DNA of 64,000 nucleotides from UMGS172 sp045546915 (GCA_045546915.1 JAZQDU010000021.1:5958-69957), one strand, 5' to 3'. Shown: positions 44,475 through 53,310, numbered from the stretch's first letter. Numbers and translations are program-made. The notes: generated by a model not told the origin, from the letters alone.

Positions 44475-46970
44475 TTAATCTCGGTATTCTTCCATGAAGA
44501 ATGCCTCAAAGATATCTCCTTCCTTGATGTCGCCGAATTTCTGGAGACCAACGCCACACTCGTAGCCGTCAGCAACCTCTTTAACATCGTCCTTGAAACG
44601 GCGAAGTGAGGAAATTTCGTCCTCGGCAACAACGATACCGTCGCGAACAACACGTACCTTTGCATCGCGGGTGATTTTGCCGTTTTTGACATAACAACCT
44701 GCAATAACGCCAATGCCCGAAACTTTATAGGTCTGACGAACTTCAAGTTCACCCAAAGTAGCCTCGCGGAATTTAGGCGCAAGCATACCCTTCATGGCGG
44801 CGGTGATTTCGTCAATGCAGTCATAAATTACGCGGTAAAGACGCAATTCTACACCGTCACGCTCAGCAGCCTCTTTGGCAACGGGGTCGGGACGAACGTT
44901 AAAGCCAACGATAATGGCACCCGATGTTGCAGCGAGCATAACGTCGGATTCGTTAATGGCACCTGCGCCACCGTGAATAACATTAACGCGAACTTCTTCG
45001 TTGGAAAGTTTTTGGAGACTTTCTTTAACCGCCTCAACCGAGCCTTGAACGTCGGCCTTGACGATAATGTTAAGGTCTTTCATTTCGCCTTGTTCAAGCT
45101 GACTAAACAGGTTATCAAGTGTAACCTTTTGTGCGGCATTAAAGGTGTCGTCTTTAATTTTTTGTTTGCGTTGTTCAACAAGTTGACGAGCAAGACGTTC
45201 GTCCGAAACAGCGTCAAAGTTGTCACCGGCGGCAGGGACTTCGTCAAGACCGGTAATCTCAACCGGAACGGCAGGACCGGCCTCTTTAAGAGTTTTGCCG
45301 TATTCGTTAAGCATAACCCTTACGCGACCGACCGATGTGCCTGCAACAACGATATCACCTGTTTTAAGGGTACCGTTTTGAACAAGCAGGGTAGCAACAG
45401 GTCCGCGACCTTTATCAAGGCGGGCCTCGATAACAACACCTTTTGCACGACGGTCGGGATTTGCTTTGAGTTCTTGCATTTCAGCGACCAAAAGTACGTT
45501 AGCAAGCAATTCGTCGATACCCTGATGAGTTTTAGCCGAAACGGGTACGCAAATGATATCGCCGCCCCATTCTTCAGTAACAAGACCATGCTCGGTAAGT
45601 TGCTGTTTAATGCGGTCGGGATTGGCTTCGGGTTTATCCATCTTATTGATAGCAACGATTATTTCAACTTTTGCGGCTTTAGCGTGGTTAATGGCTTCAA
45701 CAGTCTGAGGCATAATACCGTCATCGGCTGCAACCACCAAAATAGCAATATCGGTAGCCATGGCACCGCGCTGACGCATTGAGGTAAATGCTGCGTGACC
45801 GGGAGTGTCGAGGAAGGTGATATCGTTACCTTCATGGTTTACGCGGTAAGCCCCGATGTGCAGGGTAATACCGCCGGCTTCACCCGATGCAACCTTAGCA
45901 TTACGAATAGCGTCAAGAAGAGAGGTTTTACCGTGGTCAACGTGACCCATAACAACAACAATGGGGCTTCTGGGCTTTAAGGTTTCTTCGGTATCCTCAG
46001 ATATATCCATAATTCTTTCTTCAATGGTAACTACTACGGCGCGCTGGATTTTGCAACCCATTTCGGTGACAACGATTTCGGCAGTGTCGTAGTCTATTGT
46101 TTGGTTAACAGTTGCCAACATTCCGAGTTTCATAAGTTCCTTAATAACGTCGGAAGCCGTCTTTTTCATGGCTGCGGCAAGTTCACCAACCGTGATTTCG
46201 TCACCAACTGTAACGGTAACGGGAGTCTTTTTAATCTTTTCAAGTTGAAGTCTGCGAAGTTTATCTGCCTCGGTTTCGCGTTTTGCGCCTTGAGGACGAC
46301 GATAATCCTGTGACTTCTGTTTGATTTTCTGCTTGCGTTGAATATCGCCCTTCATTGAGTTTGCAGGCGCAATATTCTCATAACGCTCGTTGTATTTGTC
46401 AATGTTTATGTTAGAGGCGCGAGTGTCAACCTTGCGGATTTCAACCGGTCCGCGGTTGGGTGCTTCGCCCTTCTTTTCCTTTTTAGGCTGAGGCGGAATG
46501 TAAATAGGCTCAGAAGGTTTTTTAGGTGCAGTTTCCTGCTTTTTGGGTTCTTGTTTCTTCTGAGGCTTAGGCTCCGCCTTTGTATTAGGCTTTTTCTCCG
46601 GCTTGTTTTCGGCAGTTTTAGGCTGTTCCTTTTTAACGGGCTTAGGATTGTTTTTGGCTTCTTCTGCAGCCTTAGCGGCTTTAAGTTGCTCTAAAACAGC
46701 CAACTGCTCCTGGAATTTGCGGTCTTTTTCTGCCTGTTTTGCGGCTGCACGTTCGTCTCGTGCGAGTTTGCCCGCGGCAAAGTATTCGTCAAAGTTTTTA
46801 ACCTGATGTTTGGCTGTTAAAAGGTCAAAGATTAAGTCGAGTTCGGTATCTTCAAGTGAAGTCTGACTTTTCTTTTCAACACCCAACTTTTCCTGCAAGA
46901 GAGCAATTATATCCTTGCTGGAAACGTTAAAGTCCTTTGAAAGTTCGTGGATTTTATATTTTATCAGCAT
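44475..46970 (-). CDS. infB: Translation initiation factor IF-2
   Basis: GTPase that places initiator tRNA on the ribosome. It has 831 aa. The N-terminal IF2N domain (YKIHELSKDFNVSSKDIIAL) is followed by a Lys/Pro/Glu-rich low-complexity linker (about 80-180) and a second IF2N domain (VTVTVGDEITVGELAAAM, about 255). The G domain has GHVDHGKT near residue 340, DTPGHAAF and NKMDKP. The C-terminal domains carry the fMet-tRNA binding part (GYECGVGLQKFGDIKEGD). Overlaps ylxQ by 17 nt. Confidence 0.98.
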   Translation of the reverse strand: MLIKYKIHELSKDFNVSSKDIIALLQEKLGVEKKSQTSLEDTELDLIFDLLTAKHQVKNFDEYFAAGKLARDERAAAKQAEKDRKFQEQLAVLEQLKAAKAAEEAKNNPKPVKKEQPKTAENKPEKKPNTKAEPKPQKKQEPKKQETAPKKPSEPIYIPPQPKKEKKGEAPNRGPVEIRKVDTRASNINIDKYNERYENIAPANSMKGDIQRKQKIKQKSQDYRRPQGAKRETEADKLRRLQLEKIKKTPVTVTVGDEITVGELAAAMKKTASDVIKELMKLGMLATVNQTIDYDTAEIVVTEMGCKIQRAVVVTIEERIMDISEDTEETLKPRSPIVVVMGHVDHGKTSLLDAIRNAKVASGEAGGITLHIGAYRVNHEGNDITFLDTPGHAAFTSMRQRGAMATDIAILVVAADDGIMPQTVEAINHAKAAKVEIIVAINKMDKPEANPDRIKQQLTEHGLVTEEWGGDIICVPVSAKTHQGIDELLANVLLVAEMQELKANPDRRAKGVVIEARLDKGRGPVATLLVQNGTLKTGDIVVAGTSVGRVRVMLNEYGKTLKEAGPAVPVEITGLDEVPAAGDNFDAVSDERLARQLVEQRKQKIKDDTFNAAQKVTLDNLFSQLEQGEMKDLNIIVKADVQGSVEAVKESLQKLSNEEVRVNVIHGGAGAINESDVMLAATSGAIIVGFNVRPDPVAKEAAERDGVELRLYRVIYDCIDEITAAMKGMLAPKFREATLGELEVRQTYKVSGIGVIAGCYVKNGKITRDAKVRVVRDGIVVAEDEISSLRRFKDDVKEVADGYECGVGLQKFGDIKEGDIFEAFFMEEYRD

Positions 46971-47298
46971 ACGTGTTATCCTCCTTTAATGTAGAGCCGA
47001 AGGGATTTTGTTTTAATATTGCGTCGGCGAAACCTTGGTCGAGAACGGCTATTATGCCTCCTCTTAAACCTATAGCCTTTGACAGTTGGTCGGTAGAATA
47101 TACTGTTCTTCCAACCGTGGCTTTGTCTTTGGCAAAATATCTGATTTCTTTTTCCGATTTTGCCGAAATGTCGTTTGCTATCAGTATAAGTTTTGCGGTT
47201 TTTCTTTGCAGAGCATCTTTTGATGCCGCAAAACCGACAGCCAACATTTTGGCTTTCCGTGCAAGACCTAACCGTGACAATACGGGGTCAAAACTCAT
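46954..47298 (-). CDS. ylxQ: L7Ae/L30e-family RNA-binding protein (YlxQ)
   Basis: A 114-aa protein of the L7Ae/L30e fold, a possible kink-turn binder found between nusA and infB in Firmicutes. The ATG at 47298 overlaps the YlxR stop by 4 nt and gives the normal start MSFDPVLSRLGLARKAKML; an in-frame upstream start would extend through YlxR. Further blocks are KLILIANDISAKSEKEI and GLRGGIIAVLDQGFADAI. Confidence 0.9.
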   Translation of the reverse strand: MSFDPVLSRLGLARKAKMLAVGFAASKDALQRKTAKLILIANDISAKSEKEIRYFAKDKATVGRTVYSTDQLSKAIGLRGGIIAVLDQGFADAILKQNPFGSTLKEDNTYADKI

Positions 47299-47558
47299 TC
47301 TACTTCCAGCTCCTTTAATATTGCGTCGCAAACGCTTTCGGGTATCTGCATTGAAAAAGCTTTTTCAAAACGGCGGGATTTCACTGCCTTTTTATAGCAT
47401 TCGGCATTATGGCAAATGTATGCACCGCGACCGTTGGCTTTTCCCGAACGGTCAAGACTGATAACTCCTTCGGGCGATTTTACAACCCTTACGAGTTCTC
47501 TTTTCGGTTTCATTTCGCCACAACCGGTGCATTGCCTTAACGGTTGCTTTTTGTTCAT
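47295..47558 (-). CDS. ylxR: YlxR family RNA-binding protein
   Basis: An 87-aa YlxR/DUF448 protein, a small RNA-binding or regulatory protein of the nusA operon. Cys motif RQCTGCGEMKPKRELVRVV and the signature GRGAYICHNAECYKKA are clear. Tightly packed between nusA (21 bp) and ylxQ (4-nt overlap). Confidence 0.94.
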   Translation of the reverse strand: MNKKQPLRQCTGCGEMKPKRELVRVVKSPEGVISLDRSGKANGRGAYICHNAECYKKAVKSRRFEKAFSMQIPESVCDAILKELEVE

Positions 47559-47579
47559 GAAGATACCTCCTTTTATAGG

Positions 47580-48674
47580 TTATTCGTCGTCCGATTCGCC
47601 GTAAAATCCGCTTTCGGGATGGATATCAATCTTCCAGCCGGTAAGTTTTGCGGCAAGGCGAACATTTTGTCCCTTATTGCCGATAGCCAATGACAACTGG
47701 CCGTCGGGAACGGTAACACGGCATGCTTTAGGCTCTTCGCTTTCGATAACAACCGAGAGAACCTTGGCAGGGGATAAAGCCTCGGTGATAAAGGCTACGG
47801 GGTCGTCGGAATATTTTACGATGTCGATTTTTTCGCCGCCGAGTTCTTCAACAATGCTGTTTACACGAACACCGCGTTGACCGATACAAGCACCGACAGC
47901 GTCAATCTCGGAGTTTGCCGACCAAACAGCCATCTTTGTACGGCTGCCGGCCTGACGTGAAATGGCTTTTATTTCGATAGTTCCGTCATAAATTTCGGGA
48001 ACCTCGGTTTCAAACAAACGCTTAACAAGACCGGGGTGTGTACGTGAAATCATCGCTCTGGGGCCACGGTCTTCGTTTTTAACATCAACGATATAAACTT
48101 TAATGTGGTCGCCTTCTTTGAGGACCTCGTCGGGAACCTGCTCGGTTTTGGGGAGAACAGCGTCACCGCGGCCAATAGTAATGTTGGCGTTGCCGGTTTT
48201 GGGGTCGATACGTTGAACAATAGCGGTAACAAGTTCACGGTTACGGCTCTGGAACTCCTCGTAAGTCTGACCTCTTTCGGCTTCTTTAACACCCTGGCGA
48301 ATAACGTGTTTTGCGTTTTGTGCCACAATTCGGCCGAATTTTTTGGTTTCAAGAGGAATGTCAACAAACTCGCCAACTGTGGCTGCTTTGTCAACCTTTA
48401 ATGCGTCTTCTAAGAGCATTTGGGTATATTCGTCCTCAACCTCGTTTACAACGGTTTTGCGAACGTATACTTTAAACACCTTGTTTTCAACATTCATTTC
48501 GCAGAAAACAACGTCTCTTCCGCCGTAATCCTTCTTGGCGGCAGTAATGATAGCGTTTCTAATTTTGTCGGCAAGGTATTCTTCAGGAATACCGCTTTCT
48601 TCCGACATAAGTCTCAAAGCTTCAAAAAGTTCTGCAGTCATATCAATTTCTTTTTCTTTTGTTTTTCTTGCCAT
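47580..48674 (-). CDS. nusA: Transcription termination/antitermination factor NusA
   Basis: Binds RNA polymerase and nascent RNA, modulating pausing and termination. It has 364 aa, the Firmicute form without the C-terminal acidic repeats. The ATG at 48674 has GGAGGT upstream. Order: N-terminal polymerase-binding domain (to ~125), S1 domain (~135-200), then two KH domains with IGQRGVRVNSIVEELGGEKID and LAIGNKGQNVRLAAKLTGWK. An ISRTHPGLVKRLFETEVPE block joins S1 to KH1. Confidence 0.97.
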   Translation of the reverse strand: MARKTKEKEIDMTAELFEALRLMSEESGIPEEYLADKIRNAIITAAKKDYGGRDVVFCEMNVENKVFKVYVRKTVVNEVEDEYTQMLLEDALKVDKAATVGEFVDIPLETKKFGRIVAQNAKHVIRQGVKEAERGQTYEEFQSRNRELVTAIVQRIDPKTGNANITIGRGDAVLPKTEQVPDEVLKEGDHIKVYIVDVKNEDRGPRAMISRTHPGLVKRLFETEVPEIYDGTIEIKAISRQAGSRTKMAVWSANSEIDAVGACIGQRGVRVNSIVEELGGEKIDIVKYSDDPVAFITEALSPAKVLSVVIESEEPKACRVTVPDGQLSLAIGNKGQNVRLAAKLTGWKIDIHPESGFYGESDDE

Positions 48675-48689
48675 TTCCAATACCTCCGA

Positions 48690-49148
48690 TTATTTGATGT
48701 CATCAAGACGAACATTAACTAATTCATTCTTTGCGAAGTAAAATTCGGCATCGTCTGCCAAAATTTTAACACCGCCGTCGTAAGACAGTAACTTGCCGTC
48801 GAACTCGCGTTTCCCGTCTTTTGGACGGATAAGTTTTATTTTAACAGGGGCACCGATATATTTCTCAAAGTGCCATTCCTCCGACAGTTCTCTTTCAAGT
48901 CCCGGTGAGCAGACTTCAAGAAAATAACTGACGTTTATAGGGTCAGCCTCATCGATAATGGGGTCAACAAGGTGCGAAACCTCGGTGCAGTCGTCAATGC
49001 AGATACCCTCGTCTTTATCGATAAAAATGCGAAGATACCACGAAGCACCTTCTTTAACAAATTTTACATCCCACAAGCAGTAGCCCAGTGACTCAACCGG
49101 CTCTTTTATGAGCGCTGCTACCTTTGCGGCGGTTGGGTTCAATGCCAA
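48690..49148 (-). CDS. rimP: Ribosome maturation factor RimP
   Basis: 30S assembly factor, 152 aa. Visible are EPVESLGYCLWDVKFVKEG, LRIFIDKDEGICIDDCTEVS and YFLEVCSPGLERELSEEWHF, the family's best-conserved block, then an SH3-like C-terminal domain. First gene of the nusA-infB operon, with GGAGGG before the ATG. Confidence 0.96.
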   Translation of the reverse strand: MALNPTAAKVAALIKEPVESLGYCLWDVKFVKEGASWYLRIFIDKDEGICIDDCTEVSHLVDPIIDEADPINVSYFLEVCSPGLERELSEEWHFEKYIGAPVKIKLIRPKDGKREFDGKLLSYDGGVKILADDAEFYFAKNELVNVRLDDIK

Positions 49149-49185
49149 AATACATCCCTCCGTAAGTTATTGTACTGTCCATACA

Positions 49186-49223
49186 AAAAGTAAAGAGCGG
49201 GTCGCCCCACTCTCCTTACTTTT
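49186..49223 (-). promoter_or_regulatory. Leader hairpin of the rimP-nusA operon (possible attenuator)
   Basis: In the transcribed leader, AAAAGTAA pairs with TTACTTTT and an inner GC-rich stem (GAGAGTGGG with CCCGCTC, small interruptions) forms a strong hairpin whose 3' side runs into CUUUACUUUUUG. It lies between the promoter and the rimP RBS, where a terminator-like hairpin would act on the operon encoding NusA itself. Confidence 0.5.
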
Positions 49224-49238
49224 CTAATCTACTCTGAG

Positions 49239-49267
49239 ATTATAACACATTATTATATATTTGTCAA
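49239..49267 (-). promoter_or_regulatory. Consensus sigma-A promoter of the rimP-nusA-infB operon
   Basis: On the minus strand TTGACA (49267-49262), a 17-bp spacer and TATAAT (49244-49239): a perfect match. The leader is about 80 nt. It lies just downstream of the E2-like gene's stop. Confidence 0.88.
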
Positions 49268-49275
49268 GTATTTGC

Positions 49276-50130
49276 TCATTTCACGCGGTATTTGCACTCG
49301 CGTTCAACCTTTTCGGGAGGAGTTTCAAGCAGTGACGGGTCGGAAAGATATTTGTTAAACTTTCTGAAAGCCAATGCAAAATAACTGCCCGAGCAAATGC
49401 GTTCATCCATTACAACTCCAAACGGCATACATTTTTCAAAATAAATTTCACCGTTTTTATCGCGTTTTGGAACTTCACGTGTATTGCCCATAGTAATAAG
49501 TACGCTGGTCGTACCAAAGTTGTAGATGTGATGGTAAATATGGTTGGTTCTGATGCTTGCAAGGTTTGAAATAGTCATGCTTGCGTGGAAAGGACTGGCG
49601 TCAATAATCGAACGCGGAAGCAATCCGAACTTATCAAGTGCTTTAAAAGCAATAACACCAACCCTTAAAAGACCGGGTATGCTAAGCAAAACCTTAACAA
49701 GCTTGTCGGTGCTGTTGACCTCGTTTACCTGACGGTTCTTTTCGATGTATTCGTTCATTTTACGTTCAACGTCGAAAATGGTGTCGGCAGGGTCAAGTTT
49801 GACCTTTGACATGGTACCGTTGTCCATTTGACCGCTTTTGAGAACAACCATGCCAACAGCAAGTTCGTTTCGGGCATACACCGTTTTGTTAACAACAAAG
49901 CGGTTAAGGAACGGAAATTCTCCGACAATTCTTGCATACGCAGCAAGGATTACTGCGAGATGGCTAAGCCTAACTCCTTCTTTTCTTTTCGCGTTAAGAT
50001 AGTTTTGAATAGGCTCACAGGGAATATCAAGCGTTATCATGTTCATCGCATCGTTGCGGTGAGGCATGATGTGAGAAATTACCGCATATTCACCGTTTGT
50101 TACCTTTACTTTTTTTCCGTCTCTCCTCAT
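49276..50130 (-). CDS. E2/CAT-fold acyltransferase-like protein, catalytic residues replaced
   Basis: A 284-aa protein matching the catalytic domain of 2-oxoacid dehydrogenase E2 or chloramphenicol acetyltransferase, without lipoyl or peripheral-subunit-binding domains. Recognisable blocks are GVRLSHLAVILAAYARIVGE, ELAVGMVVLKSG and the C-terminal sheet. The canonical catalytic motif DHRVxDG reads DERICSG near residue 238, so both the catalytic His and the Asp are changed. It may be a non-catalytic or altered-function relative. The ATG at 50130 follows GGGGG; a longer start (50154) is possible. No E1 or E3 gene is nearby. Confidence 0.7.
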   Translation of the reverse strand: MRRDGKKVKVTNGEYAVISHIMPHRNDAMNMITLDIPCEPIQNYLNAKRKEGVRLSHLAVILAAYARIVGEFPFLNRFVVNKTVYARNELAVGMVVLKSGQMDNGTMSKVKLDPADTIFDVERKMNEYIEKNRQVNEVNSTDKLVKVLLSIPGLLRVGVIAFKALDKFGLLPRSIIDASPFHASMTISNLASIRTNHIYHHIYNFGTTSVLITMGNTREVPKRDKNGEIYFEKCMPFGVVMDERICSGSYFALAFRKFNKYLSDPSLLETPPEKVERECKYRVK

Positions 50131-50179
50131 AAAAACCCCCAAAGAAAACCCCATAAGCCATTAAAGGCTAAATTTCAAA

Positions 50180-52348
50180 TTAACCAACCCAGTCTTCCCA
50201 CTCGTCTTCGTTAAAGTCGTCTCCGCCGGGGATTGACTCGTCACCTAAGGCACCGCCGTTGCCGGCAAGGTAGTGGTTAAGTTTTGCAAGGTCAGTTGCG
50301 GTTACAAGACCGTCACCGTCCAAGTCGCCTGCACCCAATTCAAGGTTGCTGAAATCGTAACGATTCCAATCAGCAATGTATCTTGCCATTGCCATAGAGT
50401 CAAGCATATCTATTTCGCCGTCGCCGGTAATGTCACCTCTGAGAGCACCGGGGGTGTAGATATACATTTCGTTGTTTGATGTGTTTCCTTCGTACTGATA
50501 GATATGGATATAATCGGTGATGTATTTGTTAGAATCGGTCCATTCCGAAGCGCCGTCTGCCATAACATATTTTCTGTCAGAGAAACCAACAGCAAGACCT
50601 AAACGCAAGTAAGCAACCTGATGGAAAGCATCGGCAGTATATTCAAGTTCAGCGTCGGCATCTTTGCTGGCACTAGAGTCAGCCCACCAACCCCAAGTAG
50701 GTTTCTGAACTTCGCCAAAACCTTTTGTTGTATAATTCATGGTTTTATATACTTCGCCATCACAGATAAATTTTACGGTGTTTTCGGTCCATTCATATCC
50801 AAAGGTGTGGAAATCAAGCGAGAAACCTCTTGCATCGGCATAACGGTTAGTACGTACATGATAATGGTTTCTTGAACCGCCATAATTGCTGGTGTAAAGG
50901 TTCTTACCGTTTGTTGTAAGCCAAGCAAAGGTGTTACCTAAAACATAATGGCTGGGACCGTAAGACTCGTTAACGTCAATTTCGGTATAGGCCAAGTCGT
51001 TTGCACCGGCGCCACTCGATACCCAAAGTGCTGACCAGAAGCCCTGACCGTGAGGCAACAAACTGCTGGACTCAACATAGCCGTATTTATAATTCATATT
51101 ATCTTTGGTTAAAAGCATACCGCCGTAATACGCTTCGTCGGTGTAGGTTGCTGCCAAGTAAATTTTACCGTCTGTAACGTAGTTATTCTGAAGGTCTTTG
51201 GAAGCACGGTAGGCTTTTCTGCCGTTAAGACCGGTAGAACCGTTTTCATCATCGTAACTTATATGCCAAAGGCCCTCGTTTATTTTGGCGCCGTCAAAGT
51301 CATCGCCCCAAGTAAGGGTATAGTAACTACTTTTATCGTAATTAGGTAATGCGTCGTAATAGTCGCCGGTTACAGAGTTAGAGTTTGTGAGCGAGGCGGC
51401 ACCGTTGCCTACCATTTTAGCAAACTCTGAAACAGCCATAGCGATAGCTCTGGGACTTCCGCCGTTTAAGTAAACTTTAGTACCTACAATACGGATTTCA
51501 TAAGTGTCGGGATTTGTGATTGTTGTAACGCCGTCGCGGTTACAGTTGCCGACAATTATTTCGTAATTAGATGTATTTGCTCTGCTTATAGTTTTATTAA
51601 GACCGTTGAAGGTACTGTTATATGAATTATACTCGCTTTGTGACGGTTGGTTGGTTTCGTCGTGTGTCTGCAAAGAACTCGGCAAACTGGCAACACTACT
51701 ATCCTTCTTTTCGGAGATGTTTTTGTTAGTGTTGGACTTTACAGTGGATATGAGGCTTTGCACCTGAAGGTCAACAACATAGGAATGGTTATAAAGCGGA
51801 GTTATGATAGAAAAACTGCTTATATTAGTACTTCCTATTGTAACCGAGTTGTTAGCAGCAGTTTCGGCAACTGCATAGTTTGCATAAACAGTGTTCTGAT
51901 ACAAAGGCTCTGCATACATTTTGTTTTCGATAAAATATTCAACTGCGGCTTCGGTTGCCTCGTCGCTTGCGCCTAAAATTACAACGTCGCCGTCAACCTT
52001 GCAGATAATATAATTATCGTCTGACTGACTGCCTTGTGCTTCTAAAAGTGCAGCGGCAGATTCAACACTGCTACGGTCAGCAAAACCTATAATAAGTTCA
52101 GCCGAGTCGGTTGCAGCAGTATCGTCAACGCAGTCGGGAGAAACACCAAATTCACCCTTTAATGCCGACAACAGTTTGCCCGAAAGACGAGCACCCCATG
52201 AAGCATCAGCAGGGCGCACAATGGCATAACCGTCTTTTGAAAAATCAAAGACGTCTGTGTTGGCGCTTTCGCCCATGGAACATGCGCCGGCGGTGCAGAG
52301 CAACGCTACCGCTAAAACGCATGTTAAAATGTTCTTAAACGATTTCAT
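50180..52348 (-). CDS. GH16-family glycoside hydrolase lipoprotein with C-terminal dockerin
   Basis: A 722-aa secreted enzyme. The ATG at 52348 (GGAGGT upstream) gives a lipoprotein signal ending LLCTAGAC. Residues about 30-340 form one or two alpha/beta modules (ELIIGFADRSS, EIIVGNCNRDG) like the helper domain before some hexosaminidases. The GH16 domain carries the catalytic motif TEIDVNES near 455 (ExDxxE), as in laminarinases and lichenases. The last ~90 residues hold two calcium-binding repeats, GDITGDGEIDMLDSMAMARY and GDLDGDGLVTATDLAKLNHY, a type I dockerin. Having both a lipid anchor and a dockerin is odd. Confidence 0.88.
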   Translation of the reverse strand: MKSFKNILTCVLAVALLCTAGACSMGESANTDVFDFSKDGYAIVRPADASWGARLSGKLLSALKGEFGVSPDCVDDTAATDSAELIIGFADRSSVESAAALLEAQGSQSDDNYIICKVDGDVVILGASDEATEAAVEYFIENKMYAEPLYQNTVYANYAVAETAANNSVTIGSTNISSFSIITPLYNHSYVVDLQVQSLISTVKSNTNKNISEKKDSSVASLPSSLQTHDETNQPSQSEYNSYNSTFNGLNKTISRANTSNYEIIVGNCNRDGVTTITNPDTYEIRIVGTKVYLNGGSPRAIAMAVSEFAKMVGNGAASLTNSNSVTGDYYDALPNYDKSSYYTLTWGDDFDGAKINEGLWHISYDDENGSTGLNGRKAYRASKDLQNNYVTDGKIYLAATYTDEAYYGGMLLTKDNMNYKYGYVESSSLLPHGQGFWSALWVSSGAGANDLAYTEIDVNESYGPSHYVLGNTFAWLTTNGKNLYTSNYGGSRNHYHVRTNRYADARGFSLDFHTFGYEWTENTVKFICDGEVYKTMNYTTKGFGEVQKPTWGWWADSSASKDADAELEYTADAFHQVAYLRLGLAVGFSDRKYVMADGASEWTDSNKYITDYIHIYQYEGNTSNNEMYIYTPGALRGDITGDGEIDMLDSMAMARYIADWNRYDFSNLELGAGDLDGDGLVTATDLAKLNHYLAGNGGALGDESIPGGDDFNEDEWEDWVG

Positions 52349-52388
52349 ATTAAGTACCTCCAAAAGAGATTTGTTCACAATAATAATA

Positions 52389-52415
52389 ACACTTGCTTCC
52401 AAAAAAAGCAAGTGT
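52389..52415. terminator. Hairpin between the C39-like and GH16 genes
   Basis: ACACTTGCTT pairs perfectly with AAGCAAGTGT. For minus-strand transcripts the tail is only TTATTATTATT; the plus-strand tail is a better T-run. A weak terminator or RNA 3' end stabiliser after the peptidase gene is the likely role. Confidence 0.55.
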
Positions 52416-52427
52416 TTTATATTTTTA

Positions 52428-52799
52428 TTAAATTTTTTCGGTTATTTCCCAAAAATATCGGCGGGAAGACTGAGGGAAATCGCTCAAAACTCCGTGTTCG
52501 GGGTCATAAAAAACACCTTTATAATATAAGGACCAATGCCAACAGCGGGGAGTTTCAAGGCTTAAAAGGCAGATGATGGGCAGTTGGCTTTTGTGTTCGG
52601 CCAAAATACGTTCATGACTCACTGCAATACCGTTGCTGTCAAGGCAGTCGAGCATGTTTTTAAGCGTGGTTTCACGTTCTGTGCCGACTTCGGTTATTAT
52701 CTCGCTGACTGTTTTGCCTGTAAGCATAGCCAAAACTGCCTGACCGCATTGCAGGTCAGTGGGTTCTTTTATGTAAGTGACTTTTTCTACAAGTGGCAT
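52428..52799 (-). CDS. Stand-alone C39-like cysteine peptidase domain protein
   Basis: A 123-aa protein consisting only of a papain-like C39-type domain. The nucleophile Cys is in TDLQCGQAVLAMLTG (residue 18), with the general base His in CWHWSLYYKGVFYDPEHG (about residue 90) and the following Asp. There is no signal peptide and no ABC transporter fusion, so it is not a standard bacteriocin processing peptidase. The RBS is GAGGTGA. It lies 24 bp after tadA. Role unknown. Confidence 0.7.
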   Translation of the reverse strand: MPLVEKVTYIKEPTDLQCGQAVLAMLTGKTVSEIITEVGTERETTLKNMLDCLDSNGIAVSHERILAEHKSQLPIICLLSLETPRCWHWSLYYKGVFYDPEHGVLSDFPQSSRRYFWEITEKI

Positions 52800-52823
52800 A
52801 AAATCACCTCGAAGTTACCCGTT

Positions 52824-53279
52824 TTATTTAACTTTGCGAACGTTTTTAAAGAATTGCGACAGCAAAAGCGAACATTTTGCTTCTTCAATACCCGCCCAGA
52901 CTTCAGTTTTTTGGCCAAAGTTTAACGAAAACATATTGGTGACCGAATCACATGCACCCATACAAGGGTCAAAAGCCCCATATACAAGTTTTTTGATGCG
53001 GGCGTTGATTATCGCGCCGGCACACATGGGGCAGGGCTCCAAAGTTACATAAAGTTCGCAGTCGTCAAGCCTCCATGTACCCAAAACGGCACAGGCGTTG
53101 TTTATTGCTTCAATTTCGGCATGCCCCAAAACGTTGTTTTTTTGTTCGCGACAATTTTTGCCCGTTGCTATTATATTACCGTCTTTTACAATAACCGCAC
53201 CTACAGGGACTTCTCCGGCAAGGCCTGCCTCATTGGCAAGACGCAACGCTTCGGCCATAAATTTGTTTGTAATTTCCAA
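52824..53279 (-). CDS. tadA: tRNA-specific adenosine-34 deaminase
   Basis: Converts A34 to inosine in tRNA-Arg(ACG). It has 151 aa. The zinc-deaminase motifs HAE (GHAEIEAI) and PCPMC (LEPCPMCAGAI) are intact, and the N-terminal FMAEALRLANEAG then EVPVGAVIVKDG is typical. The start is a TTG at 53279, which keeps the conserved first helix; the later ATG at residue 8 is the alternative. Confidence 0.95.
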   Translation of the reverse strand: MEITNKFMAEALRLANEAGLAGEVPVGAVIVKDGNIIATGKNCREQKNNVLGHAEIEAINNACAVLGTWRLDDCELYVTLEPCPMCAGAIINARIKKLVYGAFDPCMGACDSVTNMFSLNFGQKTEVWAGIEEAKCSLLLSQFFKNVRKVK

Positions 53280-53310
53280 GTGCGGTCACACACCTTTCCT
53301 TAAAAACTTT

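Noticed and set aside
44973..45782. Long open frame (about 269 codons) opposite infB
   Set aside because: It lies wholly antisense to the well-conserved IF-2 G domain, has Asn/Phe-rich composition typical of a complement-frame shadow, and no RBS or homology-like motifs.
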